A DNA stretch of 64,000 nt from Blastochloris tepida. GTDB lineage: Bacteria; Pseudomonadota; Alphaproteobacteria; Rhizobiales; Xanthobacteraceae. The position numbers and the translations under genes were made by a program. The stretch spans positions 3,584,001-3,648,000 of the forward strand of contig NZ_AP018907.1 of NCBI RefSeq assembly GCF_003966715.1, given 5' to 3'. The notes under the pieces are model-generated. The model did not search any database. It saw only the letters and a program-made list of their open reading frames with translations, and was not told where the DNA came from. Shown here piece after piece: positions 32,934 to 43,379 of the stretch. The number at the start of each line of letters is the position of its first letter. Within the stretch, counting starts at the first letter, position 1.

Positions 32934-33416
32934 CATCTGCCGCAGCAGCGCCTCGGCGCTCGACTGGTTGGCCTGGGACGGCACGTCCTCGATCAGCAGC
33001 GTCTTCACCACGCCGTCCTCGACCAGCATGGCGTAGCGCTTGGAGCGGATGCCGAGCCCGAACGCCGCGCCGTCGAGATCGAGCCCCGCCGCCTTGGCGA
33101 AGTCGGCATTGCCGTCGGCCAGGAACATGATCTTGCCCGCCGCGCCGCTCGCCTTCTCCCAGGCGTCCATGACGAACGGATCGTTCACCGCGGTGACCAT
33201 GACGGCGTCGACGCCCTTGGCCTTGAAGTCGGCGGCGTGGGCCAGATAGCCCGGCAGATGGTTCTTGTGGCAGGTGGGGGTGAAGGCGCCGGGCACCGCG
33301 AACAGCACGATCCGCTTGCCGGCGAACAGTTCGCCGGTGGCCTTGGCCACCGGGCCGTCCTCGGTGGGCACGCGGAAGGTGACGTCGGGCAGGCGGTCTC
33401 CGACCTTCAGGGTCAT
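32931..33416 (-). CDS. Peroxiredoxin, Prx5/PrxII type
   Basis: 161 residues. It reduces hydrogen peroxide and alkyl hydroperoxides through the peroxidatic Cys49 in VPGAFTPTCHKNHLPGY, the Prx5 signature; KGVDAVMVTAVNDPFVMDAWEKASGA and LGIRSKRYAMLVEDGVV are further family blocks. No second conserved cysteine is present after Cys49, so it is probably an atypical or 1-Cys form reduced by glutathione/glutaredoxin or thioredoxin. ATG at 33416 gives the normal length. Single gene. Confidence 0.94.
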   Translation of the reverse strand: MTLKVGDRLPDVTFRVPTEDGPVAKATGELFAGKRIVLFAVPGAFTPTCHKNHLPGYLAHAADFKAKGVDAVMVTAVNDPFVMDAWEKASGAAGKIMFLADGNADFAKAAGLDLDGAAFGLGIRSKRYAMLVEDGVVKTLLIEDVPSQANQSSAEALLRQM

Positions 33417-33523
33417 GGCCGTGGCTCCTCGATGGGCAGGCTTGTCGATTGGGAAAGGCACAGGAAGGCGCGGACGGAAGTCGCCTCCCGCCCGCTTGTT
33501 GCAGTTCTAGGGAGCAGAAGCGT

Positions 33524-34441
33524 TCAGTCGAGGGGCGCGGTGGTCTCGATGGCGCCTTCGCCCGACACCAGCGTGAAGGTGAGGCGGGCGCCGGCCGGAT
33601 CGACCCCCGCCGGCACGCCGTCGAGCTCGAATTCGAAGCGCAGCGTTCCATCGGCCGCCGGAACGCCCGCACCCGGCACCGGCAGCGCCCAGTCGGCGGT
33701 CGGTCCCTCGACGAACAGCTCGGCCTGCGGCGCGGCGCGGGCATCGACCCGCACCCGCCAGGGCTTGGCGCTGCGGTCGACGGCAAGGCGCGTGATGGCG
33801 AGGCCGGCGTCGGCGCCAAGCGCGACCGGGCGCGGCACGCGGGCATCATGCGCGGCAAGCAGGCCGCCAGCGCCGGCCGCGGCCGCCACCTTCACCTGCG
33901 GCGACACCGGCAGGCTGAGCGACGCCTCGGCCGGGACGCAGACCGTGCCGCACACCGCGTAGGAGACGTCGACTGCCAGGATCGCCGGCCGCGCCGGATC
34001 CTGCGGGTGGATGGTGAGCGGAAACACCACCGCGCCGCCATAGCCGATCGCCACGCCGCCGCCGGTCTCGAACCGCCGCGGCGCCGGCCAGCCGACCTCG
34101 ACCGAGCGGACATTGGTCGAGCGCGCGAAATCGAACCGCGGCGGCAGGCCGGCATCGCCCGGATAGCGCCAGAAGGTTTTCCAGCCGGGATCGAGCCGCA
34201 GCTCCACGCCGGCCCGCAGTGCCGCGCCGTCGCCCCGGACGCCGGCCGCGATCAGCCGCGCCGCCGAATTCGGGCCGGCCACCCAGGCCGTCTCGGCCGC
34301 ATGCGCCTTTGAGGCCGTCCAGGGGAGGCCACAGACGAGGCCCATTCCCAGCAGCACGGCCGCGGCCACGCGCCCGATGCCGCCCGTCCACGAGATCCGG
34401 CGATGCCGCCCGTCCAACCCCGCAACCAAGGCCACACGCAT
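33524..34441 (-). CDS. Secreted DsbD N-terminal-domain (cDsbD-alpha-like) protein
   Basis: 305 residues. An N-terminal stretch (residues ~20-48) ends in a signal-type core VAAAVLLGMGLVCGLPWTASKAHAAE, and the mature protein carries VELRLDPGWKTFWRYPGDAGLPPRFDF and VSYAVCGTVCVPAEASLSLPV, with Cys164 and Cys168 as the redox pair. This matches the N-terminal domain of the disulfide reductase DsbD, which hands electrons to periplasmic partners. The membrane domain and thioredoxin domain of DsbD are not encoded here, so it needs a partner elsewhere (such as CcdA/ScsB). In related genomes it stands beside yqgE, as here. Confidence 0.85.
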   Translation of the reverse strand: MRVALVAGLDGRHRRISWTGGIGRVAAAVLLGMGLVCGLPWTASKAHAAETAWVAGPNSAARLIAAGVRGDGAALRAGVELRLDPGWKTFWRYPGDAGLPPRFDFARSTNVRSVEVGWPAPRRFETGGGVAIGYGGAVVFPLTIHPQDPARPAILAVDVSYAVCGTVCVPAEASLSLPVSPQVKVAAAAGAGGLLAAHDARVPRPVALGADAGLAITRLAVDRSAKPWRVRVDARAAPQAELFVEGPTADWALPVPGAGVPAADGTLRFEFELDGVPAGVDPAGARLTFTLVSGEGAIETTAPLD

Positions 34442-34453
34442 CCCCGCCGCCTT

Positions 34454-34496
34454 TTACGGTTTCCGGCTGATCCTTTCGGGATGCCGGAAACGGTGC
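34454..34496. repeat. Half copy of the TGA-capped palindromic element
   Basis: TTACGGTTTCCGG, then CTGATCCTTTCGGGATG, then CCGGAAACGGTGCTC: only the first hairpin of the family is present. Unusually, it lies between two divergent 5' ends (DsbD-like and yqgE). Confidence 0.8.
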
Positions 34497-34653
34497 TCAC
34501 GTCCCTCGGAAGTAGCGCACCACCGCCGGCGCCGGCCAGCCACGATGTCGTGAGACGCGCTCCGCTCCGGCCGGCGATCACATCCGCGCTGACGGGAGGC
34601 GCGGCCGGCCTTCGAACGTTTGCAAAGCAGGCCGAAGCGGCTACCATTTGCAC

Positions 34654-35268
34654 ATGAAAATCGTGCGATCCAGCCGCAGCGACCGGCCCGGCGGGTATCT
34701 GGATGGCCAGATGCTTATCGCCATGCCGTCGATGCGCGATGAGCGGTTCGAGCGGTCGGTGATCTACATGTGCGCCCATTCGGCCGAAGGGGCGATGGGC
34801 ATCGTCGTCAACCAGCTCGCACCCGACATCCAGTTCTCCGACCTCCTCGTGCAGCTCGAGATCGTGCCGAAGGCCGAGCTGATCCAGCTTCCCAAGACGG
34901 TCGGCGCCATCCGCGTGCTGCGCGGCGGCCCGGTCGAGACCGGCCGCGGCTTCGTGCTGCACAGCGCCGATTTCTTCATCGAGAACTCGACGCTGCCGAT
35001 CGACGACGGCATCTGCCTGACCGCGACGCTCGACATCCTCAAGGCGATCGCCCACGGCGAGGGGCCGAACAACGCCGTGCTGGCGCTGGGCTATGCCGGC
35101 TGGGCGCCGGGCCAGCTCGAATCCGAGATCCAGGCCAATGGCTGGCTGCACTGCGCCGCCGACCCCGATCTGATCTTCGGCAGCGAGACCGAGGCCAAGT
35201 ATCAGCAGGCGCTGCGCAAGATCGGCGTCGGCATCGGCAATCTGGCGAGCGAGGCCGGCCACGCGTGA
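34654..35268 (+). CDS. yqgE: YqgE/AlgH family protein (UPF0301)
   Basis: 204 residues with the family landmarks [57 protein letters not shown] and [24 protein letters not shown]. The role is unknown; AlgH was named from Pseudomonas alginate regulation. ATG at 34654; a TTG six bases earlier is an alternative. Single gene, divergent from the DsbD-like gene. Confidence 0.93.
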   Translation: MKIVRSSRSDRPGGYLDGQMLIAMPSMRDERFERSVIYMCAHSAEGAMGIVVNQLAPDIQFSDLLVQLEIVPKAELIQLPKTVGAIRVLRGGPVETGRGFVLHSADFFIENSTLPIDDGICLTATLDILKAIAHGEGPNNAVLALGYAGWAPGQLESEIQANGWLHCAADPDLIFGSETEAKYQQALRKIGVGIGNLASEAGHA

Positions 35269-35414
35269 TCCTCGCGCATGGCGTCGCCGCATCGTCGTCC
35301 CGGGCGAACGGCGCAGCCGTGAGACCCGGGACCGGCCTCCCGAAAGATCACATCATCCTGCGGACGATCCCGGGTCGCGCGCCTGCGGCGCTTGCCCGGG
35401 ATGACACGGCTTCT

Positions 35415-35539
35415 CGTATGGTTTCCGGTTGATCCCTTCGGGACACCGGAAACGGTCTCGCCGAAAAATCCTTGATCGGATGGGGATTTTTCGGCGATCG
35501 GAATACGGTTCTCCGGCCTGCAGGCCGGAAACCGTATCA
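35415..35539. repeat. TGA-capped palindromic element, forward orientation, supplying the EAL-protein stop codon
   Basis: Opens CGTATGGTTTCCGG, hairpin 1 TTGATCCCTTCGGGACA, central stem CGCCGAAAAATCC / GGATTTTTCGGCG, and ends GGCCTGCAGGCC GGAAACCGTATCA. TCA at 35537-35539 is the TGA of the minus-strand EAL gene. Lies between convergent yqgE and EAL genes. Confidence 0.92.
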
Positions 35540-38533
35540 CCGCCCCGCTGCGGCGCGCTGGCTCTCGGCCGGAATCGGCGAGATCAGGCGGCGCGCCTCC
35601 TCGGCGCTGAGCGGCTCGCCGAAGGCGAAGCCCTGGGCGAACTCGCAGCCGAGCTGGGCCAGCTCGACCGCATCCGACTCGGTCTCCGCGCCTTCCGCCA
35701 CCACCTCCATGCCGAGGTCGTGGGCCATGGCGACGATCGAGCGCAGCAGCACCGGCCGCGTGCCGCGCTCGGAGGCGCGCACGAACTGCTGGTCGATCTT
35801 GACCGTGTCGAACGGAAAGCGCTGCAGATAGGCCAGCGACGAATGGCCGGTGCCGAAATCGTCGAGCGACAGGCCGGCGCCGAGCTCGCGGATGCGCAGC
35901 AGCATCTGCGCCGCGTATTCCGGATTCTCCATCACCAGCGATTCGGTGAGTTCCAGCTTCAGCGTGTCGGGAATCACCACGTTGCGGGCGAGCACGCCCT
36001 TGATGTCCTGGATCAGATCGTGGCGCAGAAGCTGGCGCGACGACACATTGACCGACACGAACACCGGCGGGTCGAGCCGGAGCACGCGCTGCCAGCTTCC
36101 GAGCTGGCGGGCGGCGCGGTCCATCACGAACAGGCCGAGGTCGATGATCAGCCCGGTCTCCTCGGCGATCGGGATGAACTCGCTCGGGGCCAGCTTGCCG
36201 AGCTTGGGATGGTTCCAGCGCGCCAGCGCCTCGAAGCCGGCCACCGTGCGATCCTCCAGCCGCACGATCGGCTGGTAGAGAATGGCGATCTCGTCGCGCT
36301 CCAGCGCCCGCCGCAGGTCCGATTCGAGGCCGAGCCGGTCGGTCTTCTGGGTGCGCAGCGCCGGCCGGAACACCTCGATGCGGTCGCCGCCGGTGCGCTT
36401 GGCCACCTGCATGGCGAGCTCGGCGTCCTTCAGCGCCTCCTCGCGCCGGCCGTGGTCGGCGTCGATCAGCGCCAGCCCGATCGAGGCGGTGAGGAAGATC
36501 TCGCGGTTGGCGAAGGTGATCGGCGTGCGCAGCGTCCGGCGGATGGTGTCGGCGAAGGCGGTGATGCGCTCCGGCTCGCGCTCGGACAGCAGGATGATGC
36601 CGTACTGGTCGCCCGACAGCCGCGCCAGCGTGTCCTGCGGCTTGAGCAGGCGCGACAGCCGCCGCGCGATGGTGAGCAGGATCGAATCGCCGATCGACAC
36701 GCCGGCCGACAGGTTGATCTGCTTGAAGCGGTCGATGTCGAGCAGGATGATCGCCGGCCGCATGGTCTCGTCAAGGCGGGCGAAGCCCAGCGCCGCCTCC
36801 AGCCGGTCGAGGAACAGCGCGCGGTTGGGCAGGCCGGTGAGATTGTCGTGCACCGCGTCGTGCAGCAGCCGCTCCTCGGCGGTCTTGTTCTCGGTGATGT
36901 CGACCATGGTGCCGATGCAGCGCACCACCTCGCCGTCCGAGCCGATCACCGGCCGGGCGCGCAGCGAGAACCACAGATAATGGCCGTCCTGGCTGCGCAT
37001 CCGCAGCTGCTGGTGGATGCGGCCGCGCCGGTGCTCGACCAGACTGTCGAGCGCGGTGCGGAAGCGGTCGCGGTCGGCCGGGTGCAGCGTCTCCAGCCAG
37101 CCGGCGGCGTCGGTCTCGAGCGAGCCGCGCTTGAGGCCGAGAAGCTGCTCGGCCTCGGGGCTGGTGTAGATGGCATCGCGGCCGACATCCCAGTCCCACA
37201 CCATGTCGCCCGCGCCGGCCAGCGCCAGCGCGCGGCGCTCGATGTCGCCGACCGGGCCGGCGAGGCCGCCGCCGGAGAAGGCGTGCTGCATCACCGTGAA
37301 GCCGATCAGCATGACGATCAGCACCAGCCCGCCGAGCAGCGCCGGCGCCACCAGCTCGTTGGTGAAGATGCCGGTGATGGTGAAGCCGGCGGCGAACACC
37401 CAAACCAGGAACAGCGTCCAGGTCGGGATCAGCAGCACCGCGCGGTCGTAGCCGTGGGTCGACAGGTACACGACCAGGAAGAAGCCGATCACCGCGACGC
37501 CGAGCATCGACATGCGGGCGACGCCCGCGCCCATCGGCGGATCGAACAGGGCGAGCGTCACCAGCCCGCCGAGAGTGATCAGCCAGCCCAGCACAATGTG
37601 GCCGTAGCGCACGTGCCAGCGGCTGAGATTGAGATAGGCGAACAGGAACACCACCAGCGTCGAGGCCAGGATGGCCTCGCCGCAGGCGCGCCACACCTGC
37701 TGGACCTCGGTGGAGAGGTCGAACACCCGCGCCCAGAACCCGAAAGTGGTGCCGATCTGCGCCAGCACCGCCCAGCCGAGCAGCGCCGCGGCCGGGAACA
37801 TCGCCGAGCCCTTGACCACGAACAGGATGGTGAGGAACAGCGCGAGCAGGCCGGCGATGCCGATGACGATGCCGTAATAGAGCGTGAAGGAATTGACCTT
37901 GGTCTTGTAGGCCTCCGGCTCCCACAGATAGAGCTGCGGGATGCGCGGCGTCTTGAGTTCGGCGACCAGCGTCACCGTGGCGCCGGGATCGAGCGTCACC
38001 AGGAAGGTGTCGGAGCCGGGATCGCTCTGCTGCTCGGGTCGGAAGCCCTGGCTCGGCGTCATGCTGACGATGCGAACCGAGCCGAGATCGGGCCAGATCA
38101 GCCCCGAATCGACCATTCGGAAATGCGGCGCGACGATCAGCCGGTCGAGCTGCTCGTCGGTATTGTTGGCCAGCGCGAACACCAGCCAGTGCGATTCCGC
38201 CCCCGGCTCGCGCGCTCGCACCTCGATGCGCCGCACGATGCCGTCCGGCCCCGGCGCGGTCGACACCTGGATGCGGTCGCCCTCGACGGTGTGCCGCTCG
38301 ACCGCCGGCAGCAGGTCGATCGCCGGCACGTTCTGGCGCACCACCACCGCATCGAGGGCCCAGGCGCCATGGCCGGCGAGCATGGCCCACAGGGCCACGA
38401 CCGCGACCAGCGCGGCACGAATGACAGGCAAAAATCTAACCTCCGGCAAGAATCCGACCTCCGGAAAGAGTCCGACCTCCCGACCGGCGGCGGCGCCGCG
38501 GCTGGCAGCAGTGGTAAAGACGCGCAAGGACAT
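35537..38533 (-). CDS. Membrane PAS-GGDEF(degenerate)-EAL protein with a 7TM sensor part
   Basis: 998 residues. After a signal-like helix (~40-55) comes a periplasmic region (VRRIEVRAREPGAESHWLVFALAN..), about seven membrane helices (~230-440) in the 7TMR-DISM manner, a PAS domain with PAC (~455-580), a GGDEF domain (~590-745) and an EAL domain (~760-990). The GGDEF active site reads SGDQY (residue ~639), so diguanylate cyclase activity is doubtful. The EAL domain keeps FEALARW (~767), KLELTES, DDFGTGHSSL and KIDQQFV, so it probably cuts cyclic di-GMP. Start ATG at 38533, 22 bases after the quinone oxidoreductase gene; the stop lies in a repeat. Confidence 0.88.
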   Translation of the reverse strand: MSLRVFTTAASRGAAAGREVGLFPEVGFLPEVRFLPVIRAALVAVVALWAMLAGHGAWALDAVVVRQNVPAIDLLPAVERHTVEGDRIQVSTAPGPDGIVRRIEVRAREPGAESHWLVFALANNTDEQLDRLIVAPHFRMVDSGLIWPDLGSVRIVSMTPSQGFRPEQQSDPGSDTFLVTLDPGATVTLVAELKTPRIPQLYLWEPEAYKTKVNSFTLYYGIVIGIAGLLALFLTILFVVKGSAMFPAAALLGWAVLAQIGTTFGFWARVFDLSTEVQQVWRACGEAILASTLVVFLFAYLNLSRWHVRYGHIVLGWLITLGGLVTLALFDPPMGAGVARMSMLGVAVIGFFLVVYLSTHGYDRAVLLIPTWTLFLVWVFAAGFTITGIFTNELVAPALLGGLVLIVMLIGFTVMQHAFSGGGLAGPVGDIERRALALAGAGDMVWDWDVGRDAIYTSPEAEQLLGLKRGSLETDAAGWLETLHPADRDRFRTALDSLVEHRRGRIHQQLRMRSQDGHYLWFSLRARPVIGSDGEVVRCIGTMVDITENKTAEERLLHDAVHDNLTGLPNRALFLDRLEAALGFARLDETMRPAIILLDIDRFKQINLSAGVSIGDSILLTIARRLSRLLKPQDTLARLSGDQYGIILLSEREPERITAFADTIRRTLRTPITFANREIFLTASIGLALIDADHGRREEALKDAELAMQVAKRTGGDRIEVFRPALRTQKTDRLGLESDLRRALERDEIAILYQPIVRLEDRTVAGFEALARWNHPKLGKLAPSEFIPIAEETGLIIDLGLFVMDRAARQLGSWQRVLRLDPPVFVSVNVSSRQLLRHDLIQDIKGVLARNVVIPDTLKLELTESLVMENPEYAAQMLLRIRELGAGLSLDDFGTGHSSLAYLQRFPFDTVKIDQQFVRASERGTRPVLLRSIVAMAHDLGMEVVAEGAETESDAVELAQLGCEFAQGFAFGEPLSAEEARRLISPIPAESQRAAAGR
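38431..38485. repeat. Three imperfect 18-bp tandem units in the EAL gene 5' region
   Basis: On the plus strand AATCTAACCTCCGGCAAG is followed by two similar units (AATCCGACCTCCGGAAAG and GAGTCCGACCTCCCG). They encode the repeated FPEVGFLPEVRFLPV segment before the first hydrophobic helix. The periodicity keeps the reading frame. Confidence 0.65.
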
Positions 38534-38555
38534 TCTCAAGGCGGACTCGATTTCC

Positions 38556-39560
38556 TTACGGAAGCAGGACGATCTTGCCGATGTGGGTGCTTCCCTCCAT
38601 GCGGGCGTGGGCGGCGGCAGCCTCACGCAAGGGAAAGCTCGAATCCATCACCGGACGCAGCTTGCCGGCGGCGACCAGCGGCCAGACGTGGCTCGCCACC
38701 GACTGCGCCAGCGCGCTCTTGAAGGTATCGGTCCGCGAGCGCAGCGTCGAGCCGGTGTGGGTGAGGCGTTTCAGCATCAGGCGGCGGAAGTCGACGGTGG
38801 CCTTGAAGCCGTTCTGGAAGGCGATCTGGACGATGCGGCCGTCCGGCGCCGCCGCCTCGAAGTTGCGCTCGATATAGTCGCCGCCGATCATGTCGAGGAT
38901 CACGTCGGCGCCGCGCCCGCCGGCGAACGCCTTGACCTCGGCCACGAAATCGCTGGTGCGGTAGTTGATCGCCCGGTCGGCGCCGAGCTTGAGGCAGGCG
39001 ATGCACTTGTCGTCGCTGCCGCAGGTGACGACGACCCGGGCGCCCATCGCCTTGGCGAGCTGGATCGCCGTGGTGCCGATGCCGCTGGCCCCGCCATGGA
39101 CCAGCAGCACCTCGCCGGCGGTGAGGCCGCCGCGCTCGAACACATTGTGCCAGACCGTGAACGCCGTCTCCGGCAGCGCCGCAGCCTCCGCGGCGGTCAG
39201 CCCCTCCGGAATCGGCAGCGCGTGGCCGGCCTCGGCGAGGCAGTAGTCGGCATAGCCGCCGCCCGAGACCAGGGCGCACACGGCATCGCCAATCTTCCAT
39301 TCGCCAGCGCCCTCGCCCAGCGCCGCGACGGTGCCGGCGATCTCCAGCCCCGGAATGTCCGGCGCGCCGGGCGGCGGCGGATAGAGCCCCTTGCGTTGCA
39401 TGATGTCGGGCCGGTTGACGCCGGCGGCCGCGACCCGGACCAGGATCCGGCCCGGACCCGGCGCGGGCACCGGCCGCTCGACCGGCACCAGCGCCTCCGG
39501 CCCGCCCGGCTCGGGAATGGCGATGGCGGTCATGGCGGCAGGCAGCGCGGGAGCGGTCAT
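38556..39560 (-). CDS. NAD(P)H quinone oxidoreductase, medium-chain dehydrogenase family (PIG3/Qor-like)
   Basis: 334 residues. MTAIAIPEPGGPEALVPVERPVPAPGPGRILVRVAAAGVNRPDIMQRKGLYPPPPGAPDIPGLEIAG is the PIG3-like quinone oxidoreductase N terminus; the NADPH-binding loop is HGGASGIGTTAIQLAKAMGARV. No zinc ligands of alcohol dehydrogenases are present. ATG at 39560 is used; another ATG at 39533 in frame starts MTAIAIPE and is equally good. It precedes the EAL gene on the same strand by 22 bases, so the two may be one operon, and is divergent from the DUF1192 gene. Confidence 0.92.
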   Translation of the reverse strand: MTAPALPAAMTAIAIPEPGGPEALVPVERPVPAPGPGRILVRVAAAGVNRPDIMQRKGLYPPPPGAPDIPGLEIAGTVAALGEGAGEWKIGDAVCALVSGGGYADYCLAEAGHALPIPEGLTAAEAAALPETAFTVWHNVFERGGLTAGEVLLVHGGASGIGTTAIQLAKAMGARVVVTCGSDDKCIACLKLGADRAINYRTSDFVAEVKAFAGGRGADVILDMIGGDYIERNFEAAAPDGRIVQIAFQNGFKATVDFRRLMLKRLTHTGSTLRSRTDTFKSALAQSVASHVWPLVAAGKLRPVMDSSFPLREAAAAHARMEGSTHIGKIVLLP

Positions 39561-39744
39561 GGCAAGCCTCGAACTCGTTGCGTCGCCTTGGGGTAGCCCC
39601 GCGCCGGGGCGCTGGCAACGGCGACATGCTGGCTCACCGGCGGCACCGCTCCCGCCGGCCGGCAACGGGCGTTAATCTGTGCGACCGGATTGCGGAGGCA
39701 CGCATCCGGGCACGATTGGCCGGCGATCACAGGAGAGTCCGAAA

Positions 39745-39942
39745 ATGGCGTTGCGCGACGATGACGAGCCCAGGCGCAAGGTGGTCCACGACATCGGCCA
39801 GCCGCTCGATGCGCTGTCGGTGGGCGACCTGGAGGAGCGCATCGAGCTTCTGCGCGCCGAAATCGCCCGGCTGGAGGCGGCATTGGCGGCGCGGCAGGCC
39901 AGCCGGGCCGCCGCCTTCGACGTCTTCAAGCTCCCAGGCTGA
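39745..39942 (+). CDS. DUF1192 small protein
   Basis: 65 residues: MALRDDDEPRRKVVHDIGQPLDALSVGDLEERIELLRAEIARLEAALAARQASRAAAFDVFKLPG. The LSVxDLxERIxLLRxEIxRLEA helix and the terminal A-F are the DUF1192 pattern of alphaproteobacteria. AGGAG at 39731-39735 sets the ATG at 39745. Function unknown. It is followed by the CtrA-boxed small RNA candidate and DUF1465. Confidence 0.9.
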   Translation: MALRDDDEPRRKVVHDIGQPLDALSVGDLEERIELLRAEIARLEAALAARQASRAAAFDVFKLPG

Positions 39943-39995
39943 CGGGCGAAGCGGCGGCTGGACTGGCCGCGGTCGCGAAAATGCGGCGCATTTGC

Positions 39996-40010
39996 TTAAC
40001 CCGTCATTAA
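39996..40010 (+). promoter_or_regulatory. Perfect CtrA box TTAA-N7-TTAA
   Basis: TTAACCCGTCATTAA matches the CtrA consensus with exact N7 spacing. It lies 53 bases after the DUF1192 stop and about 25-40 bases before the putative start of a small transcript that ends in a strong terminator at 40125. No other exact match was noticed while reading the window. Confidence 0.75.
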
Positions 40011-40029
40011 GTATCCCAGCGTATGACTG

Positions 40030-40125
40030 TGGATGTCCAGATTCTGGACGTCGAGTGGCTCCTGTCCACTCTGTTTGACGCCTCCCTGTTAAGACTTCGG
40101 AGCCGCCGCTGGCGGCTCTTTTTTT
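40030..40125 (+). ncRNA. Candidate CtrA-controlled small RNA (~90 nt)
   Basis: Between DUF1192 and DUF1465 a CtrA box at 39996-40010 is followed within 115 bases by a perfect Rho-independent terminator. The interval contains hairpin GTCCAG-ATT-CTGGAC (~40035-40049), a second pairing GTGGA..TCCAC flanking it, and two C/U-rich stretches (GGCTCCTGTCC and GCCTCCCTG) that could pair with ribosome binding sites, a feature of several alphaproteobacterial sRNAs. No ORF with a ribosome binding site fits. The 5' end is estimated from the usual placement of CtrA boxes near -35. An identity with a named sRNA cannot be given. Confidence 0.5.
40100..40125 (+). terminator. Rho-independent terminator of the small RNA candidate
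   Basis: Perfect 8-bp stem GAGCCGCC / GGCGGCTC, 3-base loop GCT, followed by TTTTTTT (40119-40125). It is 112 bases before the DUF1465 start, so it cannot belong to that gene; DUF1192 read-through or the small RNA are its only plus-strand clients. Confidence 0.92.
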
Positions 40126-40236
40126 GCCGTGTCAGGCGGCAATGGATACCATTTTCACCATTCAGGAGAGCCGGGCTTTACGCCGCGCTCGTTGCCGTGC
40201 TTCAAGATCGCGGGCTTGGAACAAAGGCCGCGATCG

Positions 40237-40752
40237 ATGAGCGAGACCGAACTTTCGCCGCAACCCGTCGTGCTGGCCGAGCGTCTGCTCGGGACGGAGG
40301 CGTTTGCGCAGCTGTTCAAGGAAGGCATGAATCTCGTCGAGTCGACGGCGGCCTATCTCGACGGCCCCGGCCGGCAGGATTCGCGCTCGCTCGACCGCGC
40401 CGCCTCGCTCGCCTATGCCACCGAGAGCATGCGGCTCACCACCCGGCTGATGCAGCTCGCCTCCTGGCTGCTGCTGCAGCGCGCGGTCAATGACGGCGAG
40501 CTGACCACCGAGCAGGCCAAGAGCGAAAAGAACAAAGTGCGATTTTCCGGCGCCGCCCTGCCGGAGGACGAGCTCATGTCCCAGTTGCCCGAGCGGCTGC
40601 GCGAGCTGATCGACGCCTCGGTCGCCCTGCAGGACAAGGTGACCCGGCTCGACGCCCTGCTCTACAGCGACCGCCGCGAGCTTCCCGCCGCCGACAATCC
40701 GGTCGAGCGCCAGCTCGGCCTGCTCAAGGCCGCCTTCGAGCGGCCGGAGTGA
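40237..40752 (+). CDS. DUF1465 family protein
   Basis: 171 residues with the DUF1465 pattern: VVLAERLLGTEAFAQLFKEGMNLVESTAAYLDGPGRQDSRSLDRAASLAYATESMRLTTRLMQLASWLLLQRAVNDGELT, then the conserved KVRFSGAA..LPERLRELIDASVALQDKVTRLDALLY. Function unknown; it is confined to alphaproteobacteria. ATG at 40237. The frame is open upstream to the sRNA terminator, but homology begins with MSETELSPQP. Convergent to the rpmE gene. Confidence 0.88.
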   Translation: MSETELSPQPVVLAERLLGTEAFAQLFKEGMNLVESTAAYLDGPGRQDSRSLDRAASLAYATESMRLTTRLMQLASWLLLQRAVNDGELTTEQAKSEKNKVRFSGAALPEDELMSQLPERLRELIDASVALQDKVTRLDALLYSDRRELPAADNPVERQLGLLKAAFERPE

Positions 40753-40862
40753 CCTATTTTTAGTCCCGCCTCCTCGACTTGACCCGATGACGTCATGGCC
40801 GCGCTCGTCGCGGGCACTACGAGCGAATTGCCAGGCAATCGGTGCTGGCCAGGTTCAGCGCT

Positions 40863-40949
40863 GTAGGGCGGAATAGCGCAGCGTATTCCGCCATTTGACC
40901 ATCACCGCCCGGCCTGATCGGCGGAATACGCTGCGCTATTCCGCCCTAC
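40863..40949. repeat. Perfect 30-bp inverted repeat in the DUF1465-rpmE gap
   Basis: Arms 40863-40892 (GTAGGGCGGAATAGCGCAGC at its left end) and 40920-40949 are perfectly complementary over 30 bases, with a 27-base spacer. Each arm contains its own partial dyad (GGAATAGCGCAGCGTATTCC). The motif resembles the GTAGGGCGGAATA-type repeats of many proteobacterial genomes. The rest of the 351-base gap holds the rpmE terminator and nothing else. Confidence 0.92.
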
Positions 40950-41048
40950 GCTTGCTCGCCGGTTCACGAGAGCCCGGCAAAGCGTCGCGCCCCGGCCGCG
41001 CGGGAGCCTTTGGTGCGCTGGCCATATTCCGAAGATTTCAGGAACGCC

Positions 41049-41077
41049 AAAAAGCCCGGCGCCGCAGGGCACCGGGC
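41049..41077 (-). terminator. Rho-independent terminator of rpmE
   Basis: On the minus strand GCCCGGTGCC-CTGC-GGCGCCGGGC (one G-U pair) is followed by TTTTT (complement of 41049-41053). It lies 27 bases after the rpmE stop. Confidence 0.85.
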
Positions 41078-41103
41078 CATTTGATTTCGGAAGCCTTGCG
41101 GTG

Positions 41104-41331
41104 TCAGGCCTTGAAGCCGAACCCGGCGAACTTCTTCTGGAACCGCGACACGCGGCCGCCGCGGTCGAGCAGCTGCTGCTGACCACCGGTCCAGGCCGGA
41201 TGGGTGTTGGGATCGATGTCGAGGTTCAGGGTATCGCCGGGGTTGCCCCAGGTCGAGCGGGTGTCGTAGGTCGTGCCGTCGGTCATCACGACCTTGATGA
41301 CGTGATAGTCGGGATGGATGTCGGGCTTCAT
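41104..41331 (-). CDS. rpmE: 50S ribosomal protein L31 (zinc-free type)
   Basis: 75 residues: [50 protein letters not shown] and [21 protein letters not shown]. The four zinc cysteines of the C+ form are missing, as is common for the alphaproteobacterial L31. ATG at 41331. Divergent from the ABC exporter gene (233 bases between starts), an arrangement often seen in this order. Confidence 0.97.
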   Translation of the reverse strand: MKPDIHPDYHVIKVVMTDGTTYDTRSTWGNPGDTLNLDIDPNTHPAWTGGQQQLLDRGGRVSRFQKKFAGFGFKA

Positions 41332-41564
41332 GGACGCGTCCTCGAAGGTCGGCCGCACGGGCCGCCGAGCCGGGAACCGGCGGAATTCGGAAGGCGCGGC
41401 ATTAGCCGAGACTGGCGCCGCTGGCAAGGGCTTCCGTTGCTGAGGCCGTCCGCTACCGGCGCGCCGAACGTTGCACCGGCCGGCGCATCGCGCCAATGTG
41501 CGCCCGCCGGCCCGGACAGAGACACCGGAACGACAGGTCCGGAACGAACAGTGGGAGTAGACGC

Positions 41565-43346
<1,782 letters not shown>

Positions 43347-43379
43347 GCGGCGCCACGCCGGACGGGGCGGCTCAAGCTG

